A stretch of DNA of 64,000 nucleotides from Aquificota bacterium (lineage in GTDB: Bacteria; Aquificota; Aquificia; Aquificales; Aquificaceae), in assembly GCA_013153495.1 (NCBI GenBank), contig JAADEH010000002.1:1-64000 (forward strand), given 5' to 3'. This document shows, piece after piece, positions 23,610 to 31,388 of the stretch (positions are counted from its first letter, which is position 1; the number at the start of each line of letters is the position of its first letter). Position numbers and translations under genes: made by a program. The notes below the pieces were generated by a model. It saw only the letters and a program-made list of their open reading frames with translations. It had not been told where the DNA came from and ran no database searches.

Positions 23610-23803
23610 GGTTTGTCTTCCTCCTTTTTGAGTTCTCTGAGTTCTTCTTCTTCAAGGTCTTCGGAGTGCCACACGAGTTTTAGTTTTCCGTTTTTGCATT
23701 CGTAGAAGGCTATGTAGTCGGTGGCTTGGATATCTACTTGTGGGGTGTCTGCGGAGAGGGCTAAGAGTGTCCAGCTGAAGAGTAGAAGACTTAGCTTATT
23801 CAT
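23588..23803 (-). CDS. Small exported hypothetical protein
   Basis: This 71-residue protein has a signal peptide (MNKLSLLLFSWTLLALSADT) and a short, charged mature part containing FYECKNGKLKLVWHSEDLEEEELRE, then CKKQAH at the end. Two cysteines could pair in the periplasm. ATG 23803 has GGAGGGA upstream and overlaps the HU-like stop (ATGA). Its end overlaps the next exported protein by 22 bases. Confidence 0.6.
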   Translation of the reverse strand: MNKLSLLLFSWTLLALSADTPQVDIQATDYIAFYECKNGKLKLVWHSEDLEEEELRELKKEEDKPCKKQAH

Positions 23804-24069
23804 TTTTTCTCCCTCCTTAAGTTTTTTCCTGCTTTTAGGTGGACATACTCAATAGGGTATTTCATCTTCTTGGTCTTTCTGACTTTCTTCGTAAAAGTTC
23901 CGTAGGGTCTCAGTCTGATGGTCGCTCCTTCGGTCAGGACTTTTTCGTTTAAGGAATGGAGGAACATCGTTATGATGTCCTCGGTCATGCGTAGTGTTAG
24001 GTTGGGGTGTTTTTCTCTTAGTTGGTGGGTTATCTCTCGTGATAGTTCGAGTTTGGTTAGGACCTTCAT
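23800..24069 (-). CDS. HU/IHF-family DNA-binding protein
   Basis: This 89-residue protein follows the HU/IHF fold: MKVLTKLELSREITHQLREKH, an alpha-helical dimer part with EDIITMFLHSLNEKVLTEG, then IRLRPYGTFTKKVRKTKK, matching the conserved RxxGTF of the beta saddle. The C-terminal GKNLRREKK is like the family's end. ATG 24069 has AAAGGAGG six bases upstream. The gene lies in a different frame under the 3' part of the IS110 recombinase frame. It leads the small operon of exported proteins. Confidence 0.85.
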   Translation of the reverse strand: MKVLTKLELSREITHQLREKHPNLTLRMTEDIITMFLHSLNEKVLTEGATIRLRPYGTFTKKVRKTKKMKYPIEYVHLKAGKNLRREKK

Positions 24070-25312
24070 GGGTTGCCTCCTTTATGCCTTGCGGTTCTTC
24101 ACACAAATAAGCCTGTCGCTCCTCCTCTCCTCTTTGGGAGAGGAAGGAAATATCTTTACGCTGTGCGTTCGCAAGGCTTAGCATTTCTCTATAAGTGCTG
24201 ATGGCTCTGGTGAGCCTGTAAACTTTATAACCTTTTTGGTCGCTTAGCGGTTCCTCCCTTTTGGTGGTTAGCAGTTCGTTTTCTAATCTTTTGAGCTTGA
24301 GCTTTAGAATTTCCAAATAAGTGAGTCTGTGCTTTCTGGCGTAGTATGTAAGTTCTAAAAATCTTGAGAGAAACTTTATATAGCGTTTCTTGAAGTTATG
24401 GCTGGCGTTGACGAGGTCTTTTACTAATTCAGTTAGTGGTCTTAGGGGGTGGGTCCAGTTTTTGGTTTTCCTGTGGGATAGCATGTATAGGGGATAAAAG
24501 ATACCTTTTATCTCGGTTCTGGCTTTATCTGTTTTAACTTTGTAAAGAGAGGTTCCCGACTGCTCTAAGTTTGCTCCCATGAGGACATAGGCTATGTATC
24601 CGTTCTTATCTTCAAAGTTTTTGATGTCCCACGAATAGGCTAAAAGCGTGGCAATTTGCAGGTCTCCTATGGGGAATGTTTTGAGGACCTCATAATCGGG
24701 GTGGTTCCTTGCGATTGATATTATCTCTTTCTCCAGCCTTTGGTTTTCCTCAAGGGCTATCTGTAGTTTTCTGAGTTCGGACAGGGCAAGCTCATTCAGG
24801 GCGTGGGGGATTTGTTTTAGTCGCTGTTCAAGTGAGGGGAGGAGTTTAAATAGTTTGGTCCTACTAAAAAGATGATACTCTTCCATCGGGAATATCATGG
24901 CTAAGTATTGTTTTAAGCGGTTGGTGTGTTTGGTTAGGTCTTTTTCGTTTCTTATGTGTTGACGGATTAAGGCTCTTATGTGAGTTTGTGTAGGATTGTA
25001 AGGTCTGCACTTTGGCTTTTTTTCAAGGTAGTATTTTCTGAGGTAAAAGGCGTCTAAGCGGTCATCTTTCTTTTTTGAGTGAGCCAAGCGGTAGTTTTTA
25101 AAGTCTCTTCCGTCCGCTATAAAGACTTTACAGCCCATAGATGTGAAGATTTCAGCCCATCTAATTCCGTAAGCTCCTGTTTGCTCAAGGACTATAACAG
25201 CAGGATTTTTTATTATTGCCTTGGCTTCTAAGGGGGTGCTTATCTGATGGGCTTTCTTTCCGTCGTGAAGTATAATACTTTTAGCTCCTACATCACAGCC
25301 GTAAATATCCAT
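23849..25312 (-). CDS. IS110-family recombinase (transposase), 3' part reads into the HU gene
   Basis: The N-terminal half is the DEDD/RuvC-like domain of IS110 recombinases: MDIYGCDVGAKSIILHDG, VIVLEQTGAYGIRWAEIF near residue 45, FIADGRDFKNYRLAHSKKKDDRLDAFYLRKY near 65. The C-terminal half has FPIGDLQIATLLA and an EQSGTSLYK segment near 250, where the family's catalytic serine lies. The frame stays open for 487 residues, but the last 70 or so lie out of frame over the HU-like gene and look unnatural. The true end is probably near 24070. ATG 25312 is preceded by GGAG. Confidence 0.8.
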   Translation of the reverse strand: MDIYGCDVGAKSIILHDGKKAHQISTPLEAKAIIKNPAVIVLEQTGAYGIRWAEIFTSMGCKVFIADGRDFKNYRLAHSKKKDDRLDAFYLRKYYLEKKPKCRPYNPTQTHIRALIRQHIRNEKDLTKHTNRLKQYLAMIFPMEEYHLFSRTKLFKLLPSLEQRLKQIPHALNELALSELRKLQIALEENQRLEKEIISIARNHPDYEVLKTFPIGDLQIATLLAYSWDIKNFEDKNGYIAYVLMGANLEQSGTSLYKVKTDKARTEIKGIFYPLYMLSHRKTKNWTHPLRPLTELVKDLVNASHNFKKRYIKFLSRFLELTYYARKHRLTYLEILKLKLKRLENELLTTKREEPLSDQKGYKVYRLTRAISTYREMLSLANAQRKDISFLSQRGEEERQAYLCEEPQGIKEATHEGPNQTRTITRDNPPTKRKTPQPNTTHDRGHHNDVPPFLKRKSPDRRSDHQTETLRNFYEESQKDQEDEIPY

Positions 25313-25460
25313 TTCTCCATCCCTCCTTTTTATTTTTCAGGCTTAGGTAAAGAGAAGTTGGGTTTATCTCTAAAAGAGGGGACGGGCAAGGATTATAATT
25401 CTCTCCTCCTCCACTCGGGAGGTAGGAATAATGCTCTTCCCTTCCCGTCCTCCTCTTAGG
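24080..25460 (-). mobile_element. IS110-family element, approximate extent
   Basis: The element comprises the recombinase gene and the structured non-coding leader to its right (25374-25457). IS110 elements lack terminal inverted repeats, so the ends cannot be fixed by eye. The left end is guessed from the start of the HU-like gene and the right end from the last base of the hairpin. No target duplication is expected for this family. Confidence 0.45.
25374..25457 (-). ncRNA. Candidate IS110 bridge RNA or structured leader
   Basis: AAGAGGGGACGGG (25374-25386) pairs with CCCGTCCTCCTCTT (25444-25457) with one bulge. AAGG pairs with CCTT and ATTAT (25392-25396) with ATAAT (25428-25432). A terminal CCTCC-ACTCG-GGAGG stem loop tops the structure. 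Internal loops interrupt the stems. It lies about 60 bases upstream of the recombinase start, where the IS110 group encodes its bridge RNA. The role is inferred from position and shape only. Confidence 0.4.
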
Positions 25461-25543
25461 GGTAATTATAGACCTTTCTAATGGCATTTCCATACTGAGG
25501 TTTAATGTAAGATAATGCTCTAAGCCTGTTTGGAGGTGGAAGG

Positions 25544-25951
25544 ATGTATAAATCTATGCTCTTCCTTCATATACTCTTTGCGATGGTCTGGATAGGAGGG
25601 ATGGTCTTCAATCTTCTCTTTCTACATCCTGCTATGAAAGAGCTTAAGCAGGATGACACGAGAAAAGAGCTGGCGGGCAAGGTTTTAAAGAGGTTCTTCC
25701 TCGGGGTGTGGCTTTCCATAGCGGTTCTGTTCCTGACGGGCATGTGGATGTGGCACTCGGTAAGGGTTGACTTCAGCTCCAACCCCCTGTTTCACATAAA
25801 GCTCTTCCTCTTCGGAATAATGGTTATAAACTTTACCTATATATACTTTTACCTATTGAGGAAACAGCTTTACAGACACATTCCCAACTTTGTGTGGATA
25901 AACCTCTTTTTGGGTGTTCTCATAACGCTGATAATTACCTATATACGCTAA
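25544..25951 (+). CDS. CopD-like four-helix membrane protein
   Basis: This 135-residue protein has four hydrophobic helices: LFLHILFAMVWIGGMVFNLLFL at the N-terminus, FFLGVWLSIAVLFLTGMWMW in the middle, and two more. The His and Trp-Ile-Gly-Gly pattern of helix 1 and the His before helix 3 (PLFHIKLFLFG) fit the CopD/DUF superfamily of small haem- or copper-linked membrane proteins. ATG 25544 has TGGAGGTGGAAGG upstream. It is the first core-like gene right of the island and overlaps the cupin gene by four bases, tail to tail. Confidence 0.7.
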   Translation: MYKSMLFLHILFAMVWIGGMVFNLLFLHPAMKELKQDDTRKELAGKVLKRFFLGVWLSIAVLFLTGMWMWHSVRVDFSSNPLFHIKLFLFGIMVINFTYIYFYLLRKQLYRHIPNFVWINLFLGVLITLIITYIR

Positions 25952-26280
25952 GAGAGGTTTAGCTTTTTGGCTGTAGGGTTGGGTGTTATTACTGCCTGGA
26001 CGACGCAGTCGGTGATTGCCTTAAAGCCGTGAAGTTCCTGTGGTTCGTAAAACACGGTGCCTCCTTCCCGTAATGTTTCTTTTCCTTCTTCGCCTATGTA
26101 AAAGAGAACCTCACCCTCGAGGACGGAGATAAATACGCTCGAAGGAGACCTGTGGGGCTTTATTTCTTGTCCCTCCTTCAGGTAGAACCTTATCACCTTT
26201 GCGTTGGAATCCTCATAAACGAGTTCTCTGTTAGGCTGGTCTTCCTTAAACTTCCTCTCCAAGGGCTTTATTACTGCCAT
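25948..26280 (-). CDS. Cupin-domain protein
   Basis: This 110-residue single cupin domain has the two conserved segments: GQEIKPHRSPSSVFISVLEGEV near residue 38 (His and Glu ligands) and GTVFYEPQELHGFKAITD near 75 (His). Small cupins bind a metal and serve as sensors or enzymes. ATG 26280 has GGGAGG six bases upstream and overlaps the preceding membrane protein gene by 35 bases, so the two are co-transcribed. Confidence 0.82.
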   Translation of the reverse strand: MAVIKPLERKFKEDQPNRELVYEDSNAKVIRFYLKEGQEIKPHRSPSSVFISVLEGEVLFYIGEEGKETLREGGTVFYEPQELHGFKAITDCVVQAVITPNPTAKKLNLS

Positions 26281-27433
26281 TACTTACCTCCCTTAGTTTT
26301 TTGAGTAAGTGGACGAAGGTTATTCTGACGAAAAGAGCGATTATGAAAGCGTATATGAAAACGGAAAGCCTGTTTATGGGTTCGAAAAGAGCGTCCACAG
26401 CTACGAAGAGTGCAAAGAGGAAAACCGCTCTCTCCAAGAATTCAGGGAAGGCTTTCTCGTCTATAAGCTCGTTTATAGAGGGGACGGGTCCATCTTTGCG
26501 AGAAGCGAACTTCCAGTTCCACATTATCCTCGGAAGCAGGTGAGCTATTCCTCCAAATATGGTAAAGGCTGTAAAACCATATAGGACTATGTCTATGTGG
26601 ATTAGAAAAAGTTTATGAAGAGCCTGGGGTGCGGATGCGGTTATCGTTCCCATAAGGAGTCCCAACGGCAGGAAGAACAGGGCAATTAGGAAGGTCTTGA
26701 CCACGTAAGGTATTGGAGAAGGCATACGCCTTTGTTTTATGAGCAAATACAGCAAGTATATGAAGTAGAGAGAAACCGCAATCTCTCCGAGAGAGAGAAG
26801 AGCTATGGCTTGGTAGTTCAGGAGGTAGAAGGATACAAGAATAAGAGGAGTTACAACCTGCTTCGCATAGAAAAGACGCTGGGCTTTCCTTACATTCAGA
26901 GTTTCCATAAGAAGCATGGGAACCCACGCTATCTCAACACCATACACGGCATTCAGCATAGCTCCGAGCGTAAGAGAGTGAACCGCAAGCTGAAGGGGAA
27001 CCAGTCCCAAGTTGAAGTGGAGGGCAAGCAGAACCGAGGACAGAGCCAGGTAGAAGGCTGATACCCCGAGAAACTTTACTGTTACGGGCATAAAGTTCTT
27101 TACGTTCAGCAGTGCATGAACAAAAAAGGTCGTGTAGGAAACCGCAAGCAGGAGGGAACCGTAGCTGTGCAGTCCCCCGTAAAACATCAGGAAGGAAGCC
27201 ACAACACCTGCGAAAACTAAGTATGAGATTTGCGGGAGGGAAAGTTTCCTGTTCTGGGAATTTGGAATTATCTGATACATGGCTCCTAAGAGTATGCTCC
27301 CTACGAAACCAAAAACCAGCACCACGAAGAAGAGAGTCCCGTATGTGCCTGCGAGCTTTAGTATCAAAGAAAGGACTAAGTTCAAGAAACCGAAGACAAA
27401 CAGCAGGGGAGACACCTTCGATATGTAAAACAT
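26246..27433 (-). CDS. Polytopic membrane protein, NnrS/haem-copper-like
   Basis: This 395-residue protein has about twelve hydrophobic helices. Helix-borne histidines occur in LAVHSLTLGAMLNAVYGV near residue 133 and in LIHIDIVLYGFTAFTIFGGIAHLLPRIMWNWK near 282, a pattern recalling NnrS or subunit I-like membrane haem proteins. It may act in NO or respiratory metabolism, but this is an inference. ATG 27433 follows GGAGGAGAG. The cupin gene follows in the same operon. Confidence 0.65.
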   Translation of the reverse strand: MFYISKVSPLLFVFGFLNLVLSLILKLAGTYGTLFFVVLVFGFVGSILLGAMYQIIPNSQNRKLSLPQISYLVFAGVVASFLMFYGGLHSYGSLLLAVSYTTFFVHALLNVKNFMPVTVKFLGVSAFYLALSSVLLALHFNLGLVPLQLAVHSLTLGAMLNAVYGVEIAWVPMLLMETLNVRKAQRLFYAKQVVTPLILVSFYLLNYQAIALLSLGEIAVSLYFIYLLYLLIKQRRMPSPIPYVVKTFLIALFFLPLGLLMGTITASAPQALHKLFLIHIDIVLYGFTAFTIFGGIAHLLPRIMWNWKFASRKDGPVPSINELIDEKAFPEFLERAVFLFALFVAVDALFEPINRLSVFIYAFIIALFVRITFVHLLKKLREVSNGSNKALGEEV

Positions 27434-27560
27434 TCTCTCCTCCGATAAGTAATCAATTATTTACTATAGTCCCCAAGAGGGACAACTTCAATAAGAGAGT
27501 TTAATAAGGTCATAAGCGATTTTCCGTAAATGAGTGTTTATTTGAGGTATATTTATTTGT

Positions 27561-28040
27561 ATGGAGAAGAAAACTGTTCAGGACTTCGGAAATGCCTGGG
27601 AATATCAGGGGTGTATGATACCAAAAGACCTCTACTACGACATAGAAAATCAGGTTTGGCTCAGGGTAAACGAGGACGGGACAGTAACTATGGGTTTAAC
27701 GGACGTGGGTCAGACGAGGGCAGGAAGGCTCCTTCATGCGAGGATAAAGCCCGTAGGCACTAAGGTTAAGAAGGGAAAGCCAATAGCGACTCTGGAAAGC
27801 GGAAAGTGGGCTGGACCCGTTCCCGCACTGGTGGAGGGAGAAGTGGTGGAGGTAAACCAGAGAGTTGCGGAAGACCCCAACTTTATCAACATAGACCCCT
27901 ACGGTGAAGCCTGGATAGTTAAGGTAAAACCCGTTGACCTGGAGAGAGACCTGAAGGACCTTGCCAGCGGTGAGGAGGCTCTCGAGAAAATGAAAGAGCA
28001 CATAGACGAATGGGATATAGTATGTATGAGGTGTATGTGA
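27561..28040 (+). CDS. GcvH-like lipoyl carrier protein
   Basis: This 159-residue protein has the H-protein fold: VWLRVNEDGTVTMGLTDVGQ near residue 32, then the lipoyl-lysine loop ATLESGKWAGPVPALVEGEVVEVN near 75, and PYGEAWIVKVKP near 113. Many Aquificales carry several such proteins, some working in sulfur oxidation as lipoate-binding proteins. The C-terminus EWDIVCMRCM carries a CxxC pair not normal for glycine-cleavage H protein. ATG 27561 directly precedes a thioredoxin-like gene, suggesting a redox role. Confidence 0.82.
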   Translation: MEKKTVQDFGNAWEYQGCMIPKDLYYDIENQVWLRVNEDGTVTMGLTDVGQTRAGRLLHARIKPVGTKVKKGKPIATLESGKWAGPVPALVEGEVVEVNQRVAEDPNFINIDPYGEAWIVKVKPVDLERDLKDLASGEEALEKMKEHIDEWDIVCMRCM

Positions 28041-28041
28041 G

Positions 28042-28314
28042 ATGGGTACACAGGATAGACATGTGATACTTCTCGTTTCCCAGTGGTGTCCTACCTGTCC
28101 TCATGCGGACGCTCTTTGGAGAAAGCTCCAGGAAGAATACGGTTTTAAATACGAAGTCCTCGACATAGCCACGCCCGAAGGGCGTTATTGGGTTAACAAA
28201 CTTATGGTAAGGAGCGTCCCCTCATCAATAGTGGATGGCAAGCTTGCCTTTGTGGGTGTTCCCGAAGAGGGAGAGGCGAGAAAGGTAATAGAACAGGGCG
28301 TCCCGACCGAGTAG
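28042..28314 (+). CDS. Thioredoxin/glutaredoxin-like protein
   Basis: This 90-residue thioredoxin-fold protein has the redox motif QWCPTCPHADALW near residue 14 and the cis-proline loop VRSVPSSIVDGKLAFVG near 56. It is shorter than ordinary thioredoxin and close to small glutaredoxin-like proteins. It starts one base after the lipoyl protein stop and should be made with it; it could reduce or thiolate the lipoyl partner. Confidence 0.8.
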   Translation: MGTQDRHVILLVSQWCPTCPHADALWRKLQEEYGFKYEVLDIATPEGRYWVNKLMVRSVPSSIVDGKLAFVGVPEEGEARKVIEQGVPTE

Positions 28315-28366
28315 TTAGACCTGCATCATAAAACTGTTTTCCCGTAAGGGTAAAATTCTTATCACT

Positions 28367-28657
28367 ATGAAGGTGAGGATAAACGGAAAGGTTTTTGACA
28401 TTCCGACGGGTGTGCGCTTCGGTGAACTGAGCCACGAGATAGAGAAGGCAGGCATCGAGTTCGGTTGCACCGACGGTCAGTGCGGGGTTTGCATAGCGAG
28501 AGTTCTTAAAGGTCTGGAGTGCCTTAACGAACCTTCCGAAGAGGAAGAAGAGACCCTCTGGAGGGTGGGTGCAGTTGACGAGGAAGAAAGATTGACCTGC
28601 CAGCTGATAATAGAGGACGAGAGCTGTGATGAGATAGTTATAGAGTCCGAGGACTGA
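28367..28657 (+). CDS. Plant-type [2Fe-2S] ferredoxin
   Basis: This 96-residue electron carrier has the ligand pattern FGCTDGQCGVCIARV near residue 33 (C-x4-C-x2-C) and a further Cys in EERLTCQLII near 79. Start ATG 28367 is preceded by a 50-base gap. Its stop overlaps the start of the holA-like gene as TGATG, so the ferredoxin and a replication gene are translationally coupled. Confidence 0.88.
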   Translation: MKVRINGKVFDIPTGVRFGELSHEIEKAGIEFGCTDGQCGVCIARVLKGLECLNEPSEEEEETLWRVGAVDEEERLTCQLIIEDESCDEIVIESED

Positions 28658-29661
28658 TGGAGTATAAACTTCCCCAATACCTGAAAGCGGTTCTCGAAAA
28701 GGGTTCCCCGAGCAGGATAAACCTCGTTCACGGAGAGGAAGAGTATCTCGTAAAAGCTCTGACGGACAAGCTCAGAGAAGCCTACGGCGAAGGCTTTACC
28801 CTTTTATGGGGAGATGAGGTGAGTCTGGAGGACTTATACGAAGCCTGCGCTGAGGGAAGTATATTCTCTTCCCAGGGAGAGAGGGTAGTTTTCCTTCTGG
28901 GGTTTGAGGACTTTTTGAAAAAGCTCGGTAAAAAGAGGCTAAGCTCTTTTTTGAACTTCCTGAAAGGCGTTAAAAGCTCTAAAGTGTTTCTGGTTGTGGG
29001 CAGGAAGCTAACGAAGGCTGAGCTATCCAAAGAACCTTATAAAACCATATCCGTAGAAGGGGATATTATTCTTGCGGACAAGCTCCCAAAGGCTAAGGTG
29101 AAGGATATAGTGAGGAAAAAATTCGAAAGGGAAGCGGGAGGCATAGAGGAAGAAGCCTTGGAATTGATGGTGGAGATGTGTCAGGGAAACCTCATGGTTC
29201 TCAGGCAGGAAAGCGAAAAGCTCATCTCCTATGCGGGAAGGAAAAAGATAACAACAGAAGACGTGAGGAAGGTGTGCACCCCCTGGGGAGAGTATTCCCT
29301 CTTCGACCTCGTAGATGCTTTCTTTGAAGGAGACCTGCACAGAAGTCTTACGGTGCTCAGGGAAACCTTAAGGCAAGGTGTCCCTCCCCTCCAGATTATG
29401 AGCACCTTAGCGAGCTACATAACTAAAATCTTTACGGTTCAGGTGATGACCTCTCGGGGAGTGAGCCTCGACAACGCTTTGGAAAGCGTGAGAGTGAAAC
29501 ATCAGTATGCGAAGCTCAAGTTTAAAAATTATTTGGAGAAAGTGCCCAAAGAAAAAGCTGAGGAGCTTTTGGAAAGGATATACAGGCTCGACTACATGGT
29601 TAAGGTTGCCTTCTCATCTCCCGAGAGGGAGCTTGAAAAACTTATGAGAGAGGCGGTATGA
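28657..29661 (+). CDS. holA: DNA polymerase III delta subunit (clamp loader)
   Basis: This 334-residue AAA+-fold protein matches HolA: INLVHGEEEYLVKALTDKLRE near residue 20, GERVVFLLGFEDFLKK near 71, MVEMCQGNLMVLRQESEKL near 168, and YSLFDLVDAFFEGDLHRSLTVL near 207. Delta opens the sliding clamp ring. It overlaps the ferredoxin stop (TGATG) and the iron-sulfur subunit gene (ATGA). This makes a replication gene part of a redox operon. Confidence 0.85.
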   Translation: MEYKLPQYLKAVLEKGSPSRINLVHGEEEYLVKALTDKLREAYGEGFTLLWGDEVSLEDLYEACAEGSIFSSQGERVVFLLGFEDFLKKLGKKRLSSFLNFLKGVKSSKVFLVVGRKLTKAELSKEPYKTISVEGDIILADKLPKAKVKDIVRKKFEREAGGIEEEALELMVEMCQGNLMVLRQESEKLISYAGRKKITTEDVRKVCTPWGEYSLFDLVDAFFEGDLHRSLTVLRETLRQGVPPLQIMSTLASYITKIFTVQVMTSRGVSLDNALESVRVKHQYAKLKFKNYLEKVPKEKAEELLERIYRLDYMVKVAFSSPERELEKLMREAV

Positions 29662-30356
29662 GGGTCAAAATAAAGCGATTTACAGGGGAAGGCTTCAGGT
29701 GGGACGAGTTTGAGGTTCCCCTTGAGGGCAAACCCACCGTTCTGGAAGTCCTGAGCTACATAAAGGAGAATATAGACCCGTCCCTGTCCTTCAGGGCTAT
29801 GTGCAGGGCTTCTATATGCGGAACCTGTGCTCTGAAGATAAACGGACAACACAAGCTCGCTTGCAACACCCGGGCGGAAGGTGAAGAGATAACGATAGAG
29901 CCTGTGGATAACTCTAAACCTATAAAAGACCTCGTGGTGTCTCACGAGGAGATATACGCACTCCTAAAAAAGAGTAAAGCGTGGATAGAACCCAAAGAGG
30001 AAAAGGTTGAGGTAAGTCAGAGGGACCTGCTCAAGACTTCCAAGGCGTGGGACTGTATCCTGTGCGGTATATGCAACAACGTATGTCCCCCTCTTGCGGA
30101 GGGAAAAGACTTTGGGGGTCCCATGGTCCTTACGAGGGTATATAAGGTTTTGGAGGACCCACGGGACGGTAAAGGAGACATAAGGCTCGGGGAGATAGTT
30201 TCTCTGAATGTGCAAGAGTGCGTTCACTGTAGCAACTGCAACCTTTTCTGCCCAAAGGGGTGCATGCCGGAGAGGTGGATAACATTAATTGAAGGTAAGC
30301 TTCTCCAGAGGGGACTTATAAGGAAGCAGATGGACGACTTCGGCTTCTTAGGATAG
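29658..30356 (+). CDS. Succinate dehydrogenase/fumarate reductase iron-sulfur subunit
   Basis: This 232-residue FrdB/SdhB-type protein has a [2Fe-2S] segment (AMCRASICGTCALKINGQ near residue 53) and two cubane motifs, CILCGICNNVCPP near 132 and CVHCSNCNLFCPKGC near 190. It passes electrons between a flavoprotein subunit and a membrane or soluble partner. No flavoprotein subunit or membrane anchor is adjacent. Start ATG 29658 overlaps the holA stop. Confidence 0.85.
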   Translation: MRVKIKRFTGEGFRWDEFEVPLEGKPTVLEVLSYIKENIDPSLSFRAMCRASICGTCALKINGQHKLACNTRAEGEEITIEPVDNSKPIKDLVVSHEEIYALLKKSKAWIEPKEEKVEVSQRDLLKTSKAWDCILCGICNNVCPPLAEGKDFGGPMVLTRVYKVLEDPRDGKGDIRLGEIVSLNVQECVHCSNCNLFCPKGCMPERWITLIEGKLLQRGLIRKQMDDFGFLG

Positions 30357-30380
30357 CTTTTTGACTTTAATATATGAAGT

Positions 30381-31388
30381 ATGGCGGAAGCTACGGGAAG
30401 GGAGCTTTCTAAGGTAGAGAAGGCAGCGATACTGCTCATGTCCTTGCCACCCGATGTTGCCGCAAACATACTGAAAGAACTCACGGAAGAGGAAATACAG
30501 AAGATATTTCTAACTGCCGCAAGGCTTAAAGACCTAACACCCTCGGATATAGAGGCGGCTGTTCAGGAATTTCTGGAAGACTACAACTATGTAGCCACAC
30601 AGTATTCAAATCTCGAAACGCTTTTGGAACAGCTTCAGGGAATTCTCCCCCCGGAGGTGTATGAGAGGATAAAAAGCCTGCTCGGTTCCGCAGGGGTAGC
30701 TGAAGGGTTGGAGCAGTTGGAGAAGATAGACACGAGGGTTTTGGTAGGTCTCATAAAGAACGAGCACCCCCAAACCATAGCGGTTCTGCTTTCCCAGCTC
30801 ACCCCCCGAAAAGCTTCCGAAATACTCCAGTGGCTTCCGGAAAACCTGAGATTTGAGGTGGTAAAGAGGATAGCGACCCTCGAGAACGTATCCCCTCAAT
30901 TCCTTCGGGAACTCATAGAAACCGTTACAGAAGAGATAAAGGCTCTGGGTATAGGTAGCGGTATAAAGAAACAGGAAGGTGTGGCAATAGCGGCTGAGCT
31001 TATGAACATGCTCGACAAGGAAACCGCAGAGTCCTTGCTCAGGAAGATAGGTGAAGAGGACCCCACCTTAGAAGAAAAGATAAGGGAGAAGATGTTCACC
31101 TTCGAAGACATAAGAAAGCTCGACAACAGAGCAATAATAGAAGTTCTCAAGGCGGTGGACAAGAACACGCTGATAATAGCCCTCAAGGGAGCACCGGAGG
31201 ACATAAAGGAAAAGTTCTTCTCAAACATGTCCAAGAGAGCGGCAAAGATAATGCAGGAAGACATGGAAGCCCTCGGACCCGTAAAGAAGTCGGAAGTGGA
31301 GAAAGCCCAAAAGCAGGTGGTAGCGGTAATAAGAAAACTCATAGACGAAGGAAAGATAGAACTCGGCGGAGAAGAGGCATATGTCTAA
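30381..31388 (+). CDS. fliG: Flagellar motor switch protein FliG
   Basis: FliG sits in the rotor C-ring and couples torque generation to switching. The 335-residue protein has KAAILLMSLPPDVAANIL near residue 14, the NEHPQTIAVLLSQL segment near 130, and a C-terminal torque domain with VDKNTLIIALKGAPEDIKEKFFSNMSKRAA near 260. It leads the flagellar operon here; the next gene begins eight bases before its stop. Confidence 0.95.
   Translation: MAEATGRELSKVEKAAILLMSLPPDVAANILKELTEEEIQKIFLTAARLKDLTPSDIEAAVQEFLEDYNYVATQYSNLETLLEQLQGILPPEVYERIKSLLGSAGVAEGLEQLEKIDTRVLVGLIKNEHPQTIAVLLSQLTPRKASEILQWLPENLRFEVVKRIATLENVSPQFLRELIETVTEEIKALGIGSGIKKQEGVAIAAELMNMLDKETAESLLRKIGEEDPTLEEKIREKMFTFEDIRKLDNRAIIEVLKAVDKNTLIIALKGAPEDIKEKFFSNMSKRAAKIMQEDMEALGPVKKSEVEKAQKQVVAVIRKLIDEGKIELGGEEAYV

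Larger units (their letters stand above)
18186..25460. mobile_element. Accessory island, plasmid- or phage-like
   Basis: Between the ATP synthase genes and the CopD-like gene lie about fifteen genes, most without a recognised family, short and tightly overlapping. They have repeated operators, inverted repeats, small exported proteins, a SWIM protein, an HU protein and an IS110 element. Base composition inside the island varies sharply. I see no integrase, relaxase or replication initiator and no flanking direct repeat, so mobility is inferred, not shown. Confidence 0.5.
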
